Below are positions 1 to 24,026 of a DNA stretch of 64,000 nucleotides, one piece after another (the stretch's first letter is position 1; each line of letters starts with the position of its first letter). The notes beneath the pieces were generated by a model that saw only the letters and a list, made by a program, of their open reading frames with translations, did not search any database and was not told where the DNA came from. The position numbers and the translations under genes are program-made. The stretch is from assembly GCA_963693365.1 (NCBI GenBank), contig CAVNZM010000012.1, forward strand, positions 6,324,001-6,388,000, given 5' to 3'. This DNA is from Amoebidium appalachense (lineage: Eukaryota; Ichthyosporea).

Positions 1-143
1 ACACAAACACACATGGAGCCGGGCTTGGCATTCATGTCCACCTACCTCCCGTCCCCCCGTCCCCCCCTCGATGCAAACTGCACAAACCTGCATTGCCTTT
101 GCCATTGTGAATTTGCATTTCGTAATCTGCAGCACGTCCTATA

Positions 144-178
<35 letters not shown>

Positions 179-667
179 TTGCCCTTTCCCTTCGCCCCTT
201 TACCCCTTCTGTGTCTTTCTACCACCTCCCCTGGTTTCAAACTCTCAAAATGAAGGATAATGCCAAATCCCCCCTCCCTCAACTTCCCCCCCCCTGCCCC
301 CCCCCCCCCCCCCTCCCCCCTCCCCTCCCCCCCCCCCCCCCCCCTCCCCCCCTCCTCCCCCACCCCCCTCCCCCCCCCGCCCGTTCCCCCCTTCAAACCT
401 CTTCAGTTCTTTGGCTCTTAACCCCCCCCCCCCCCCCCCCCCCCCCGCCACACACACACACACCCCCTTCTTCCCCTTCCCTCCTTTCTACCACCCACCA
501 ACCTCCTGGTTGACATTCCTTCCTTGCTCGTCTTTCACCATGCAACGTCTTCCCACCAGTTTCCACCCGTCCCATATTCCATATTTGCGTATTTTATGAT
601 CCATTTTTCTGAATATTTACCGACGAAAACCCACTTTTCTGATATTTCAAAAACAAAAATCCCACAG
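1..667. other. Low-complexity C-rich sequence before the first TMEM65 exon
   Basis: Several C runs (about 146-178, 296-320, 330-345, 421-446) separated by pyrimidine-rich DNA. It looks like the introns elsewhere in the window, so it is probably the intron preceding exon 668-780. No exon was recognised. Confidence 0.5.
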
Positions 668-787
668 GCAGCGCGGCATCCACCATGCCCCCCATCACCC
701 GTGCGCAGTATATCAAGCTGGCCCTGAGGACCGGCGCCCCTTTCATGGTTTTTGGCTTTTGTGATAACTTTTTCATGATCGTATGCG

Positions 788-830
<43 letters not shown>

Positions 831-996
831 CCCAAAATGGTTCCTCAATGGTTCCCCAACCCCACCTTTCCCATAATTTCTAACATGTTCAGATTTGCTT
901 ACTTGCCCGTGTGCATACGTTGGGGCGGATGTAGGCACCCATGCACACACACACACTCACACTAAAACATAAACAGACGTACACGCACGCACACGC

Positions 997-1064
<68 letters not shown>

Positions 1065-2366
1065 ACGTACGCGCGAGCCTCCACAAATGCACATGCACAC
1101 ATGTACACACGGATACCCATCGGTTCACAAAGCAAGAGATGTCAATGTCACCGTCAACTTCTATACCTCCCATACACCCTTCTCCCCTCCCTCCCCCCCT
1201 CCCCCCCCCCCCCCCCCCCCCCTACCCACACCAACCACCACCACCACCACCATCTTCACCCCTCCCTCTCCCCCTCCCCCTCCCCCCCACCAACCCACCT
1301 ACCCACCTACCCAATCCATATACACACACCCCATATACGTGATGTGTTACATAACCTTTGCCCCCCCCTCCCCCCCCCCCCCCCCCGACGGGGGGCTTCC
1401 TAGAAGCCCCGTCTCCTGAGTTCCTATCTATATTTTTCTTGCTTCTGCTTACTGCTGCAACTTTAACCCCCGGCCTTTCCCACTGCCCTTGCCTGCATAA
1501 GCAACCCTGCTCGTCTCTGATCAAGACGGGTGACCTACTCATGTTCAAGTGAAACAGTATCTGAGTTGGGTTTCGTTAACGAGGGGAATAGGTCGAAACT
1601 CGGGTACTGTGGATGACGTGGGCCCCCCCTGAGGATGGGCTCTGCTTATTATGCATACTCTTTATGTATGGCTTGCATTCTGCATCGTGTTATCCGTTTG
1701 TTCTTGTGTACTTCGTACTTTTTGACGCATTCAAAACCCCCCCCCCCCCCCCCCCTTTACTTCCATGCAACCGGGCATGGTTGCTCTGTGTCGTGCATCT
1801 GTAAGCACATACGTGTTTGTCGCTGCACTGCATTAGTTTGCACACACATCTTCACCGTTTTGCTCACCTTGCTTGCATAAGCAACCCTGCTCGTCTTTGA
1901 TCAAGACGGGTTGACCCACCCAAGTTCAGTTGATGCTGCTGTCTGAGTTGGAGCGTCGTATATACGCGGGCTAAGGGGTCGAAACTCAGACGCAATTGAT
2001 GACTTGGGCCCTCCCTGAGGATGGGCTCTGCTTATGACGCATACTGTGCGCATGGCTGATGCTGCATACTTGAATGTTTGCCTTTGCATGTGTCTTGCAC
2101 CATGCTTCTCATCGTGTATGCGTACTTCGTACTGTGTTCCGCATTCAAACCCCCCCCCCCCCCCCCCCCCCCCCCCAGCCACCCATCCACCCACCAACCC
2201 TACCTTCCTGTCCACCCATGCAACCCTTTCTTTTCTCACGTCCTTTCGTGTTACCTCTAAACGACCAGTACTACTCCTCCTCCATCCTTGCGTGGTTCCG
2301 ATGCCAACCTAATTAATATATTGATCCATATCTGTCCTATTACTTGCTCACTATTCGTTCCCGCTC

Positions 2367-2409
<43 letters not shown>

Positions 2410-3273
2410 CCCTCTTGCTCCCAGAGGATGCTAACGTTTGTCCTTTGAGACGATATGAGATATATTGCTCTCTCTCTACACTGTCCTTGGTCACTCCTAC
2501 CCCTTCCCACTTACACTTCATCTCGTATCATCCTATCATCCATACCTCTATATTGAAAGTGACCCCAAATCCCCCCCCCCCCCCCCCCCCCCCCCCCCCA
2601 TTCCTCTCCCATCTCACTTCCCCCCTCCCCCCGTCCCCCCCCTCCCCCCCCCCCACAGATTGCCGGGGAGGCGCTAGACCACACCCTTGGCACCACTATT
2701 GGTCTGTCCACTATGGCGGCTGCAGGGTTCGGAAACATGTTCTCGGTGAGTGCTTGTCCCCCCCCCCCCCCTCCCCCCTCCCCGTGTTGCCCCCCTCCTG
2801 GCCCTCCTTGCGATTTGTTTTGTGGGCACGGTGAAAATGGAAGTAGGCAAGGGAGGGATGTGATGCCCATTCTTGCGGTAAGGTTGCTGGTTACACAATA
2901 GGGGTATATATGCTTGTCAAACACCGGTGGGAAATAACAGAATTATACTGCCTTGCAGGCCCTGAGGATGGGCTCTGCTCAATATGCATACTCTTGATGT
3001 GTGCTTGGCACACTGCGTTGTGTTGTCCTTTAGGAGTGTGTATTTCATACGTTAGATTCTGACCCAACCTCTCCCGGCCCCTTCACAATATCACCAGCTC
3101 TTTGTTCCCCCCTCCCCCCCCCCCCCCCCCTCTCCCCCTCTCCCCAGACATCCGTTCGCTCACCTGCCCATCCACCATATCACCCCCCTCCCCCCCCCCC
3201 CCTTCTTTTTTTTTTCCTCCCTCCCTCCTCCTCCCCCCCCGTCCCCACGCACACATTTAAGCACACGTGCAGG

Positions 3274-3350
<77 letters not shown>

Positions 3351-3542
3351 ACGCAGGACATGATCGGCACCGGCTTCAGTGGGTTGATCCAATCGTTTGC
3401 CGACAAGTTGCGTCTGCCGCAACCTAATCTTACGCGAGAACAGGTGGCACATCCTAAGGTCCGATTGGTCAATACGGTGTCGTGCATCATCGGTATCTCC
3501 ACAGGATGCCTTATTGGAATGTTCCCGTTGTTGCTGTATTGA
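668..3542 (+). CDS. TMEM65: TMEM65-like mitochondrial membrane protein, three exons seen (5' end possibly missing)
   Basis: Exons 668-780 (first ATG at 685), 2659-2745 and 3357-3542 (stop TAA... ends 3542), joined in phase 0 with donors gtatgc and gtgagt and acceptors ccacag and acgcag. The conceptual product has the TMEM65 family order: a hydrophobic helix with GFCDNFFMI, a second helix with [15 protein letters not shown], and a C-terminal helix [12 protein letters not shown] ending the protein. Known TMEM65 proteins are multi-pass proteins of the mitochondrial inner membrane; here only the membrane core is visible and no transit peptide is seen. An acceptor-like cccacag ends at 667 and the frame stays open upstream of the ATG, so an upstream exon carrying the targeting region may lie before the window or in the poly-C-rich first 660 bases. 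Introns of 1,878 and 611 bp hold C runs, (CA)n and three copies of the intronic repeat family. Confidence 0.9.
1487..1740 (+). repeat. Intronic repeat family, copy A (long form)
   Basis: Begins ccttgcctgcataagcaacc and ends gacgcattcaaaa followed by a C run. It contains the shared core 'gaggatgggctctgctta' (1630-1647) and 'gtacttcgtac' (about 1708-1718). It lies in TMEM65 intron 1 in sense orientation and shares most of its length with copy B. Confidence 0.85.
1867..2152 (+). repeat. Intronic repeat family, copy B (long form)
   Basis: Shares with copy A the 5' segment gcataagcaaccctgctcgt, the middle segment ggtcgaaactc, the core gaggatgggctctgcttatg and the 3' segment gtacttcgtactgtgttccg, then runs into a C tract. 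Same intron and same strand as copy A, about 380 bp downstream. Confidence 0.85.
2955..3060 (+). repeat. Intronic repeat family, copy C (5'-truncated)
   Basis: Starts near ggccctgaggatgggctctg and keeps the atgcatactct and tgttgtcctt blocks. It lies in TMEM65 intron 2, sense orientation. It lacks the long-form 5' part. Confidence 0.8.
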
Positions 3543-13973
<10,431 letters not shown>

Positions 13974-14723
13974 GGCAAGGGTCGTTGGCGGGAATGAACG
14001 AATAACAACCAGCACCGATACCAGACGTTCCTTTATGAAAAGAACTTGGTGAAAGAACTGAAACACGGGCTAACCCTAAACGACTACCCGGAAAACGGCC
14101 TGTGGGTAAACTGGGTAAGCAAAGGAGTTTTACACTTTGACAGGTGGAAACATGTAAGCACAGATCTAGCCCAGTTCGGCGAGCTGTTTGTATACAGAAA
14201 TAATAAAACCAGGAGTTGCACAGCCTGTGCAATATGCGTTTCACAGCCCATGAACAGGTGGTATTGGTATTGCACAACTTATGAGAAGAACAATACCTAT
14301 TAGGCTAACCAAAGAGATAAGGTATAGTAGAGAAGGGTTGCAGTTTCAGTTCACAACTATCAGGACGCTGGAATTATAACGTCTCACTGTTACCAAGACC
14401 TGAAAAAAACATGCGTTGTACAGGCCTACAATACAAAGAGCAACCAACATGTTTTTGTTTCATGTTTGTTTTTTTTGTTGCGTGCGTCAGAGTCACAGGA
14501 GTCGCGAGTGGAATTGGTAAAAACCCTTTTTTGGAGATAACAAACTACGCCTGATTGGTTGTGGTTAAAATCTCCCCAGTTGCTGATAAGCTGCACAAAA
14601 CTTTCTCATATCGTCACTGTTGTTGTTCTTATCATGTGAAGTAGTTAGCAATAGAACTACTTTTTGTAAGGATTTTTCAGGATTAAAAAGAAGGAGGGGA
14701 AAGTTAAACGTTTGACAGTATAT

Positions 14724-14768
<45 letters not shown>

Positions 14769-15061
14769 ACACACACAACACTCCGTTGAAGTTCGAACAC
14801 CGGCACGGTCTCACTTTCACACGTACACAAGGCACCGACGCCATGGGCCTCCCTCATTTTGTTTGTGGCTGAATTGTGACCCAGTACTTCAATAGGGTGC
14901 ACGTGTCTGTTTGCACACGTGACACATGTGTGTGTGTAGCGCCATGAAGAACCATGCACTTCATTCCAAATTGTTAGCATCAAGAATGCTGCCGGGTCAG
15001 ACTCATGAGCTCGAGTGGCACGCGCACGTGTGTGGACGTTAAATTTGTGCGTCTGTGGCAG

Positions 15062-15081
15062 ACTGTGTGTGTGTGTGTGTG

Positions 15082-15140
<59 letters not shown>

Positions 15141-15479
15141 ACGTGTGCGTGTGTGTGTGCGTGTGTGCGTGTGCGTGTGCGTGTGTGTGTGTGCGTGTTT
15201 GTGCGAGTGTGAGCGTGTGTGTGTATATTACAATATATGTGCGTGCGTGTGTGTATGCGTGCGTCACTGTGCACGGTGTGCAAGCAGTGTGTGCATGCAT
15301 GTGTGTGTGTTCACGTTTCTTCACACGTGTGTGTATGCTTTTGCTGTCTACTAGTATGTAGTTTGTGCGTGCATGCCTCATGATAAGGGTGACACTAGTA
15401 CCGTCTGTGTGTGTGCGCGCGCGTGTGTGTGTGTGCGTGTGTGTGCGTGTGTGTGTGTGTGTGTGTACTAGTGTCTGTC

Positions 15480-15542
<63 letters not shown>

Positions 15543-15545
15543 TTG
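15062..15545 (+). repeat. (GT)n-rich arrays
   Basis: Two dense GT arrays (about 15063-15140 and 15484-15541) with degenerate GT/GC sequence between and after them. Confidence 0.9.
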
Positions 15546-16405
15546 GTGCATGTGGGTGCCACTGGGTGTGTGTTTGTGGGTGTGGGTGTGAGGCTGTGTG
15601 TGTCTGTGTGTCTGTGTCTGTGATTGTGTGTGTGGATCCGGAGCGCCGCGTGTGTGTGTGTTTGACAATGTGTGTGTGACAGTAGTATTGCTGTGCTTGT
15701 GTGTGGATGTGTGTTTGTGTACACGTGTGTGACCAGTGCGTGATCCTCCCCCCTTCCACCCGCCCTGTCCCCCCTTTCCCCCTCCCCCCTTCCTCCCAAA
15801 ACCTCCCCTCCCGAGACTCTCGAGCTCCCTCGACCCCTTATAGGTTACTGAAGTTTCTTTCTTTGAACCTCTCCCTCCCATCCCATCTAGGCTTGGGCAG
15901 CCACCAAGTTCTTCCGAAAAATGCAATATTAAAATGTTTAACCGGCCGCAACTATCAACAACGACGGAGCCCAGGTTTAACCTATTTGTTACGTAACCAA
16001 TAACCACTTACATCTTGTCCGTGACTGGTGAGTCCTAGTTGGTAAGTATGTGTGTGCATGTGTGTGTGTGTGTGTACACGCACGTGTCTGTGTATGTGTG
16101 TGTTTCACCGTGTGTTTGTGTGTGTGCATGTAGGTGTGGGTGAGGGTGAGTGCACATTGTTATGGGTGTGTTTGTATGTGGCCATGGATAGTTGTGTGCC
16201 ACAGGGCCCGTGTGCGTGTGTGTGTGCAAATGTTTGAGCCTCAGAGTTTAAAAAAATGATCGTGCGGGCGCGCTCGCGCGCATTTGTGTGTGTTTATGTG
16301 TGTGTATGACTGTGACTCTGTGTGTGTGTGTGTTTGTGTGTGTGTGTTTGTACGTGCCTGCGCATGCGTGCGTGCGGGCGGGCGGGGCGGGCGGGCGGGC
16401 GGGCG

Positions 16406-16442
<37 letters not shown>

Positions 16443-17116
16443 GGCACTCCATATAGCATGCATCGGTGCAACCGCCACAACACATCATATTTTACAGCAT
16501 GCATGACAGGCCGGGTGCACCCCCCCCCCCCCCCCCCCCTTTCCCTCCACCCCCCTCCCCCTCCCCCACCCATCTCCCCCTTCCTCCTCTTTTGTGCACC
16601 TAACTAAGGGTGAGGCTCAGAACTCAGAGGAGGGGGAGGGGGGGAGGGAGGGGGGGCGTCCGTCCTGCATATGCTCCCCCCGCGTTTCATAGGCGACAGC
16701 TACTACATAACTCTCGACCCCCCCTCCCCCCCCCCCCCCCCCCCTCCCCCCCCCCCCCCCACCCCCTTCCTCTCCCCCCTTCCGCCCACCCTCTCCCCGA
16801 GCCCCTGGATCCCCCCCCCCCCCCCCCCCCCCCAACTCCCACACTCATTTTTTTTCAAGCGCAAACGCTCTAGATGCGGCACAAATATACACATGTCTGG
16901 AAATAAGATAAGCAGGAGCATCAAGGGCACTAGATTAGTATAGTAGTATTGCAAATCATGGATTTTTGAAGCACTGTGAAAGCAGTGCATAGTACGGTCA
17001 GATTGGGCACCGTTTGGGAATGATTCGAAAGTGGAATCATTGACCTCTGACGGTCGTTTTCTTGAATTGGGTATAGATTTCCTCTTGTTAAACTTTGCAT
17101 ATGCATGTGCGTCGGT

Positions 17117-17179
<63 letters not shown>

Positions 17180-18132
17180 GTAACGGGGGTCACGTGACCA
17201 TTCAATAGATGTGACTACTGGGCTGCGATTCATTGGTGGTTTGGATGTATGTCCACGTAAGCATTTGACATCGGGAACCACCAAAGCACAGGCTGCAAGT
17301 AAATATACCGGCTGCCCCCCAGACGGTGTGCTATGGCATGGTGTGATTACTTGTGTGGCCCTATGTAGTGTGCCGCCCTAGGAGTTTGTATGGCCATGGG
17401 AGGAGGAAAAGTATTATTTTTTATTTTTTTTGCCGTCAGGGGGTTTTAGTTTGTACTACATTTTGGGCTGCAACCGACTGAAAGGGCACCAGGAAGGAAA
17501 ACTTAATTCTGGCCATAAATAAGTCTCCCAACTTGGGGTTCTTCTTCATTTGAGATTCTCTCCTCTCTCCTCTCTTCTCTCTCCTCTCTCTCTCTCTTCC
17601 TCTTCCCCCTCCCCCCTCCCCACACACCACCGCCACCTCCTCCCGGGCAGCGCCTCATTCCCCCCCCCCCCCCCCTCCCCAGGCATCCTTCCCCCTCCCC
17701 TTTTGCTCTTTCCCTGCATCTTGCTCTCACTCAGTCTCGGAGACTTCCCCCGCCCCTCTCTCTTCCCCGCCTCCCCGCTCCCCCTCCCCCCCCCGCCCCT
17801 CCCCCCCCCCCTCCCCCCCCCCCCCCTTTCCCCCAGAGGGAGAACGGTTTTCAATGATGGGTCATTATACCATAATAAGTCCCCGAGAAGTATTCTCTAC
17901 TGTATCGGTCCCGTCTCTGGATGACGCAAGTAGGGTCGTAGGGACAATGGGATCATGTAGCCACTGTGCCGCATGCTGATCCCACCGTACCAGGTCCTGC
18001 AAAGTTTGCCCCTCTTTTAATGAGCGCGCAGCCTTATGGATCTTATGCAAGTGCAAAAAGATATTTGCTGCGGTCTCTCTATACATGAGCACTTTCATCA
18101 TAACTTCTTATTTGCTGTTTTTTTTTTTTTTT

Positions 18133-18171
<39 letters not shown>

Positions 18172-18401
18172 AAGACGGTTTGCAGCCCAGGGAAGGTCCC
18201 CGGGGGGTGGGGGGTGGGGGGGGGGGGGGGGGGGGGGGGGGGGGTGGAGAGGGCAGGCACTCTCTCAGAAGCATAATAGGACAATGTGGCCGGCGAATCT
18301 CCCAACTGGGGGAGGGGGGGGGGGGGGGGGGGGGAGGAGGGAATCCAAGGTGGTGTGACTGTTCCCCCCCCCCCCCCCCCCCCCCCCCTCCTCCTCCTCC
18401 T

Positions 18402-18466
18402 CCTTTCACTCCTTGATTTTCAAGGTCTGCGCATGCGCACTCCTTGATTTTCAAGGTCTGCGCAAA
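18402..18466 (+). repeat. Two tandem 31-bp units with palindromic core
   Basis: The unit cactccttgattttcaaggt followed by ctgcgca occurs twice in a row. Each contains cttgattttcaag, a 5-bp stem (cttga/tcaag) with a 3-nt loop. Confidence 0.85.
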
Positions 18467-19153
18467 CATGCACAAAACATACAAGTATGCGCAACTGCAC
18501 TGGTGCTATGCCAGTTACATAAATTCTGCCACGGTGTGAAATTTCTTGGGGAAGGAGGGGGACTCGAGGGACAGGAAGGAAGGGGGAGGGAAAAAAAGGC
18601 AAGAACTTTTACAAACAAAATCAAACTTCTGGAACTTTGTACAGCACAGACATTAATATTTATGTCACAGAAACCGTGGCACATGTCATACGTGGATCGG
18701 ATCTGGTCATGTTTTGCTATGGCAGGCAGCAGGCGGGGTCAGAATACTAAGGAGGTAGTGTTTTTGACTGCATCCGGGCTGCACGGCATTACTACTAAGT
18801 TCACTGTGTTAATCGGTTAGATCTACATATAATACAGCCTGTAACAGCAGATCCGTGGAACTGCAAAAAACACTGGCAGTATACACATATGTGTTTCCAA
18901 GTCGATAATGAATATATACGAATCACTAACTTGGCAAGTTGCCAAAATCTTTACAGTATCGAAGATCGAAGCATAGATGCTGGCACCTTCGGACAGCCTA
19001 TCCTGGGAAGCCCAATTTCAATTGAAATATATCATCACTAACTGTTAATTTGACCAAGCACTAGGAGCAAAATATGAACGAATGTGCTGTGTGGATATGA
19101 TCAGAGGGCAAATATTCTGAGTAGCAAACTCGAGCCACATAACTATAACACAG

Positions 19154-20813
19154 CTAAAAGGGCCGCCATACAACCCCGTCCATTTCTTGCTGCAGCCTCT
19201 GCAAATTTTGCTCACGTTGTGAGTATTTGTCCAATTCGCCATCCGACGCTAGCACATCGTGTGTGTGTGTGTGCTTGTCCCCATACCAGGCTAGAGGATC
19301 CACATGCCCGCGATCATTGCTCGATTGCCATTGGTTCAGAATCACGGCATTCTGCACGTGCCCAGATGGCGCTGTTTCCTGCTCGGGTTCCGTTTTAAAG
19401 TGACTGTATTGGTATTCTTCACTCAATCTCCTACCGGTCGGATTCACGTAGCTGGGATCCGGATGCAAACCAAGGGACTGGGAATAGGGTACCACCGGGA
19501 CACTGTCCTCCTGCCCTTCGTCTTTGTCATATATAGACTGACGAGTGGAGTGCCCAGACCTTTCCGTAGTGGCCCCGGGTATCGCAAGTCCTCTCCACCC
19601 ACTTCCGTCCACTGGAAGAGAACTCGTTCTTCTTGGTGTCTCCGGAGAGCCCGTTTTCCTCAGTACCTCCCCGTAGAATGAGGAGTGGCAACCACATGAC
19701 GTACACATGGTGGCAGCGTTGTCGAACGTGTGCACGTGGTGGTGGTGTTGTCCGGTGATTGATTCCGCCTGTGCTGCCCTTTCAGCCGCTCTATCATAGG
19801 GGGTCGATTTCCGACGTGTGTGGAGCAAACGTGCTCCTCCTTCGTAAAAATCAAGTGGCCAGTTAACAACTCCTAGCCCCTGGCCGGACGATGGGCTCCG
19901 TATCGGCATGTCTCCGCGCGGAGATATGGATTCTGATCTGGGCGAGATCAGGTCCGATATCGATCGTGGGGAGATCGGGTCAGATTGTGGTGACCTGTAG
20001 TCTGTCCATTGCCTGAAATCAGACTCTGGGATCACGATGGTCAGCCGCGGCGCTCGACCATGCGGCACTTGCTCCGAGTCCGGGTCCGAGGAACTGGGAG
20101 AGTTCGGCAAACGGCCCGTTTCTTGCGTGGCGGAAGAAACCATTGGCGGCATTGGTCTTATATTTGGCCGTTTTCCCTTGGTGGGCTCCCTCTTAATATG
20201 CTTCATGAGCTCGGGCTTGTCTCGCTGAAAGTTCTCGTTGTGAAACATGAGGTCGGGCCGACGGCCGTTGACTGCCTTAGTGTAGCCGTTGGCCTTGGTG
20301 AACCCATAGAGATGCAGCTGTCGGATGAAGGATGGGAGCTGCCGTGTCTGCAACAGAGATGATGCACTTTTTAGAGTATGTAACTGCTAGATATACATGG
20401 ACCGGCGGGGATTGAGGTGATTAATGGAAACTAGACGGAAGGGCCAGTAGAGCGTGGATTTTTTGGGCGGGTGGTGGTGGTTGGGGGTGTGGAGGAGCGG
20501 GGGAGGGGGAGGGAGGGATTGGGGGGCTAAATGTGTTGCAGGATACGAAGTATGCATTCATCATAAGCAACACAATGCAGATTGCAAAGCTCACGGGGGG
20601 GGGGGGGGGGGGGATTTGCAACTTGACGGAAGGGTGGGAGATTCGGGGGGAAATCTGATGATTATCTGAAGGTGGCCATCCCAAGTCAAAGGAATAGCTA
20701 TTTAAAAGTGCAGAACTCAAGTACATAACAGGTTCCCCCTTCCACCACCACCCCATGATGTGTGTGTGGTTTGTGTTTGTGTGGGTGCTATGTGTGTTTG
20801 TGCGTCAGATCAG

Positions 20814-20853
<40 letters not shown>

Positions 20854-20882
20854 TGTGTCTGTGTGTGTGTGTGTCTGTGTGT

Positions 20883-20915
<33 letters not shown>

Positions 20916-21014
20916 TGTGTGTGTGTTAAGGTATTCTATGTGTCACGGTGTGTGTGTGTTGGTGGCCACGCGGCCCGGCGGCGGCCAAGGTGGTAGTTTT
21001 TTTTTTTTTTTTTT

Positions 21015-21046
<32 letters not shown>

Positions 21047-21792
21047 TGTGTATGTGTTATCTGTGGGGGGTTATTCGTGTACATGTATGCAATCACAGTG
21101 CTTGAGTTTAAATTCTGTGTGTGCGCGCCAGGTCGGCCTGGATACTATCATCGTGGAAAACCGTTACAGCTGTCTCAGTGCAAATCATTGCCGCAGCTTG
21201 TGCCTTCTACAACATGACAACACTGTCGTCTATTGCATCGTAGCTAGGCATACGCACGTTCATGCATGGTGAGCGGTACATTGACGTGTTACGGTATGTG
21301 CTCGCGTGTGTGCCTGTGTATGATGTATGTATGTGTGTGCGCGCGCGAACACCGTGTGCGAGTGTAGATTAATGTAAGGGTGCGTGCACGGGCTTTTAGT
21401 TTGCAGAGATTACCGAAGGGTTGCCGCATTGAACACTGTCACGTTTTTTTTTTTTTCCAACTATCAACACACCGTACCTTAAAGAACGCAGGAAGCACAG
21501 ACTTTACCAGCGCCTCCTCGTTGCGTATAACCACTGATGCGCCATCGTCAGACCACCCAATAGCGTGCGTGTACTTGGGATCATCCACAATAAATCTCAG
21601 CTTCAGAAGAAAAGGGGGCTGGTCCACCAAGTCCGGAAGGAGCATTTTTCCCGTTGGCGCTGTGATGCTGCCTATCCCCACAGTCGCAGTATCCCCGAAA
21701 CTTGTCTCACGGTTCAACGGTTGCGATGAAAAAGAGAGCAGGTTGTGACACTGGGTGTAGGTCACCGTGCTGTGTGCTGCGTGAAAGGTCAT
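19154..21792 (-). CDS. Heat shock factor (HSF-type) transcription factor, two exons
   Basis: Exons 21792-21478 (105 codons) and 20347-19154 (398 codons with stop), joined in phase 0 by donor gtacgg and acceptor gttgcag; product about 502 aa. The DNA-binding domain straddles the intron: exon 1 ends with PPFLLKLRFIVDDPKY, WSDDGASVVI and SVLPAFFK; exon 2 opens with LPSFIRQLHLYGF, the recognition-helix segment of the family, then FHNENFQRDKPELMKHIKR. HSFs are nuclear proteins that bind nGAAn arrays. The intron in the middle of the domain resembles the position seen in many HSF genes. The HSF DBD usually lies near the N-terminus; here about 55 residues precede it. The long tail is Ser/Pro-rich with repeated SPRS/SPRG motifs and ends in a short predicted coiled coil (ELDKYSQREQNLQRLQQE). 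No clear HR-A/B heptad region directly after the DBD was seen, so it may be an HSF5/HSFY-like divergent member. Confidence 0.87.
20538..20602 (-). repeat. Intronic repeat family, copy F (short)
   Basis: The minus strand reads gcaatctgcattgtgttgct then atgcatacttcgtatcctgc and aacacattt before a C-rich run. It lies in the HSF intron, sense orientation. Confidence 0.75.
20999..21045 (+). repeat. Compound T-run/G-run
   Basis: About 26 T followed by about 21 G. On the HSF sense strand this is C(n)A(n). Similar junctions occur at 18119-18171 and 59316-59352. Confidence 0.9.
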
Positions 21793-23607
21793 TCTAACTC
21801 AGCTGCAGCAATGCCATAAGCCCCATAATACCTACTATTCCACTAGTACAATTTTACTACCTTTTTGAATAATGAAAAATGCTCAAAAGGGAAAAAATCA
21901 AAAAAAAGCCGGGGAGGGGAGGAATATACTGCGGTAGGAAGAAAAGAAAATCCAGTTTCAACTTGGAGAGGTCAAAAAAACCACATGACACTGTTCACAA
22001 AACTGCATGGGCAGCCCTAAAACGTAGTTCGAATTCACTGTGGTGCACCTTTGACTGGCGGCATCGAGCCGGCCCTTGAACACCACTACGCTGTTCACAG
22101 ACTCCACGAGCTAGCTACAACTTTGAAAACTTCAAGGCTACAATAACTAGTAAAGGTGACTACGACTATTATGGCTAATTATAAACTCGGCAGTGACTAC
22201 GTATACCAACGCGTGCACTGAGGGACTAATGATTATTTCCTTTGATGTAAGGAGAAAAGTATACATGAACAGAGCAATCTCGGACAGCTAGCCAGCAGAT
22301 TGATTGTGATGAAACGCTGCACTGGGCGAGTAGCCTAGATAGCCTGTTCGAAGTTCGTGTGCATGCATGGCCATTGGCCACCCGAGTATACATCGCCCCC
22401 TTTTTGACCTTCAGGGGGTGCTTAAACAAAAGATAAGTCTCACTTCTCTTACGGTAGGGGGATTTTAGGTAAACTTCATTGTTATAATGGCCAGAAATAT
22501 GATTCGAATTAGAACAGGTATTCGAAGTTTTTTTGGGCATGTGGCCCTGCCGGCACCCTGCACGGGTGATTTTCAAGTTGTTTTGCATGGCCTCATTGCA
22601 ATTGCAGCCTTATGCTCTAGTGCAACGCCGCGCGGGAACGTGATCTAGATCTTTTGTTCAGTGTACGTGGGAACACTTGAGTGACTTGCCTGACCGTATT
22701 CCGTTGAACAGCACTCAAGAAGTCATCGCGCCGCACCAAAAAGAAGCTGAAAAGGCCACAACCCACCAAAAGGGTGTATTCTTGTTAAATTTCCTGCTTC
22801 ATTTATAGGCCTCCTGCTCAGCCCTCTCGCCTACTACTACCATCATGATCAGATCACGTACGCTGCTCCCCAGGAACAATGAGATTCCCGTGCGCCCGTT
22901 TCATTCGTCAGTCACGGGGAATTTCCCATATTGCGCACCATGAATGGTTCGTGATGGTTGGTGATACCGCAACCGTACAGTAGGAACCCGGTTACCCCAA
23001 GGAAGTCGGAATTTCTTTTTTCTTTTGACTGGATTTATTCGACGGAAAGATATGCAAGTATGCACGGCATACTGAGAAGACAATAAAAACTTCACGAGTT
23101 ATCCAGTAACAAGTGCATACTGAGATACCTGAACACTGTGTGAAAATCATATAAATACTCAATGTGACGACCAACAGAATTCAACAAAAAGTCTAAAGTG
23201 GTCACATTGCCAGCCAGTGTAACAGACATCCGTAGGGAAAGGTCGGAATTTCTAAATAGTATTGGCGGGGTTGGTCTCATTTACGACTCGTATAGACCCC
23301 GCACATTATTGAGTTTGACGAACTATTTCTAGGGGTTTACACACTTTTCTACATTTCTATTTACACTCCGGATCACTTCCCTGGATGCCAAAATACCACC
23401 TGATCACTATTCCCTAGAAAAACACCCATTTTTGTATGAAAACACACCAAAAAAAATGGCTGGTTGTTCATAATCAGTGCACGTGTGATAATGCAAATAA
23501 TGCATGGCATAGATATATGCTAGCTAGGCATGACGCTATGCACATCCAACATTTGTTTGTACGCATTTGCAATATTGCATGCGACGGACACGGCGGTTTC
23601 CAAAACG

Positions 23608-23641
<34 letters not shown>

Positions 23642-23696
23642 CCGCCCGGGTCCTCCTCGCAGCTCCCTTTGAACTTCTTCGAACTCCCTGCCATAC

Positions 23697-24026
<330 letters not shown>

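Larger units (their letters stand above)
13974..19153. other. No confident gene; arrestin 5' side and HSF 3' side
   Basis: Unique DNA at about 13974-14700, 15840-16060, 16870-17110, 17180-17540, 17840-18110 and 18400-19153 is separated by C/G runs and (GT)n arrays. A possible plus-strand terminal exon lies at 15892-15933 after the acceptor cccatctag, encoding AWAATKFFRKMQY and a stop; no upstream exon was matched. A minus-strand open frame at 17865-18101 (78 codons, alternative start) is not recognised. Confidence 0.5.

Noticed and set aside
1941-1990. tRNA-like A and B boxes (ctgagttgg, ggtcgaaactc) in the intronic repeat, suggesting a SINE
   Set aside because: The spacing and the B-box sequence deviate, copy D loses the pattern, and short copies lack this part, so a tRNA-derived SINE is not supported.
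14046-14303. Plus-strand frame of 85 codons with Trp- and Tyr-rich sequence
   Set aside because: It lies opposite the arrestin 5' region, has no splice partner and matches no family I know.
16284-16506. Plus-strand frame with GGRAGG repeats
   Set aside because: It is a translation of (GGGC)n and (GT)n repeats.
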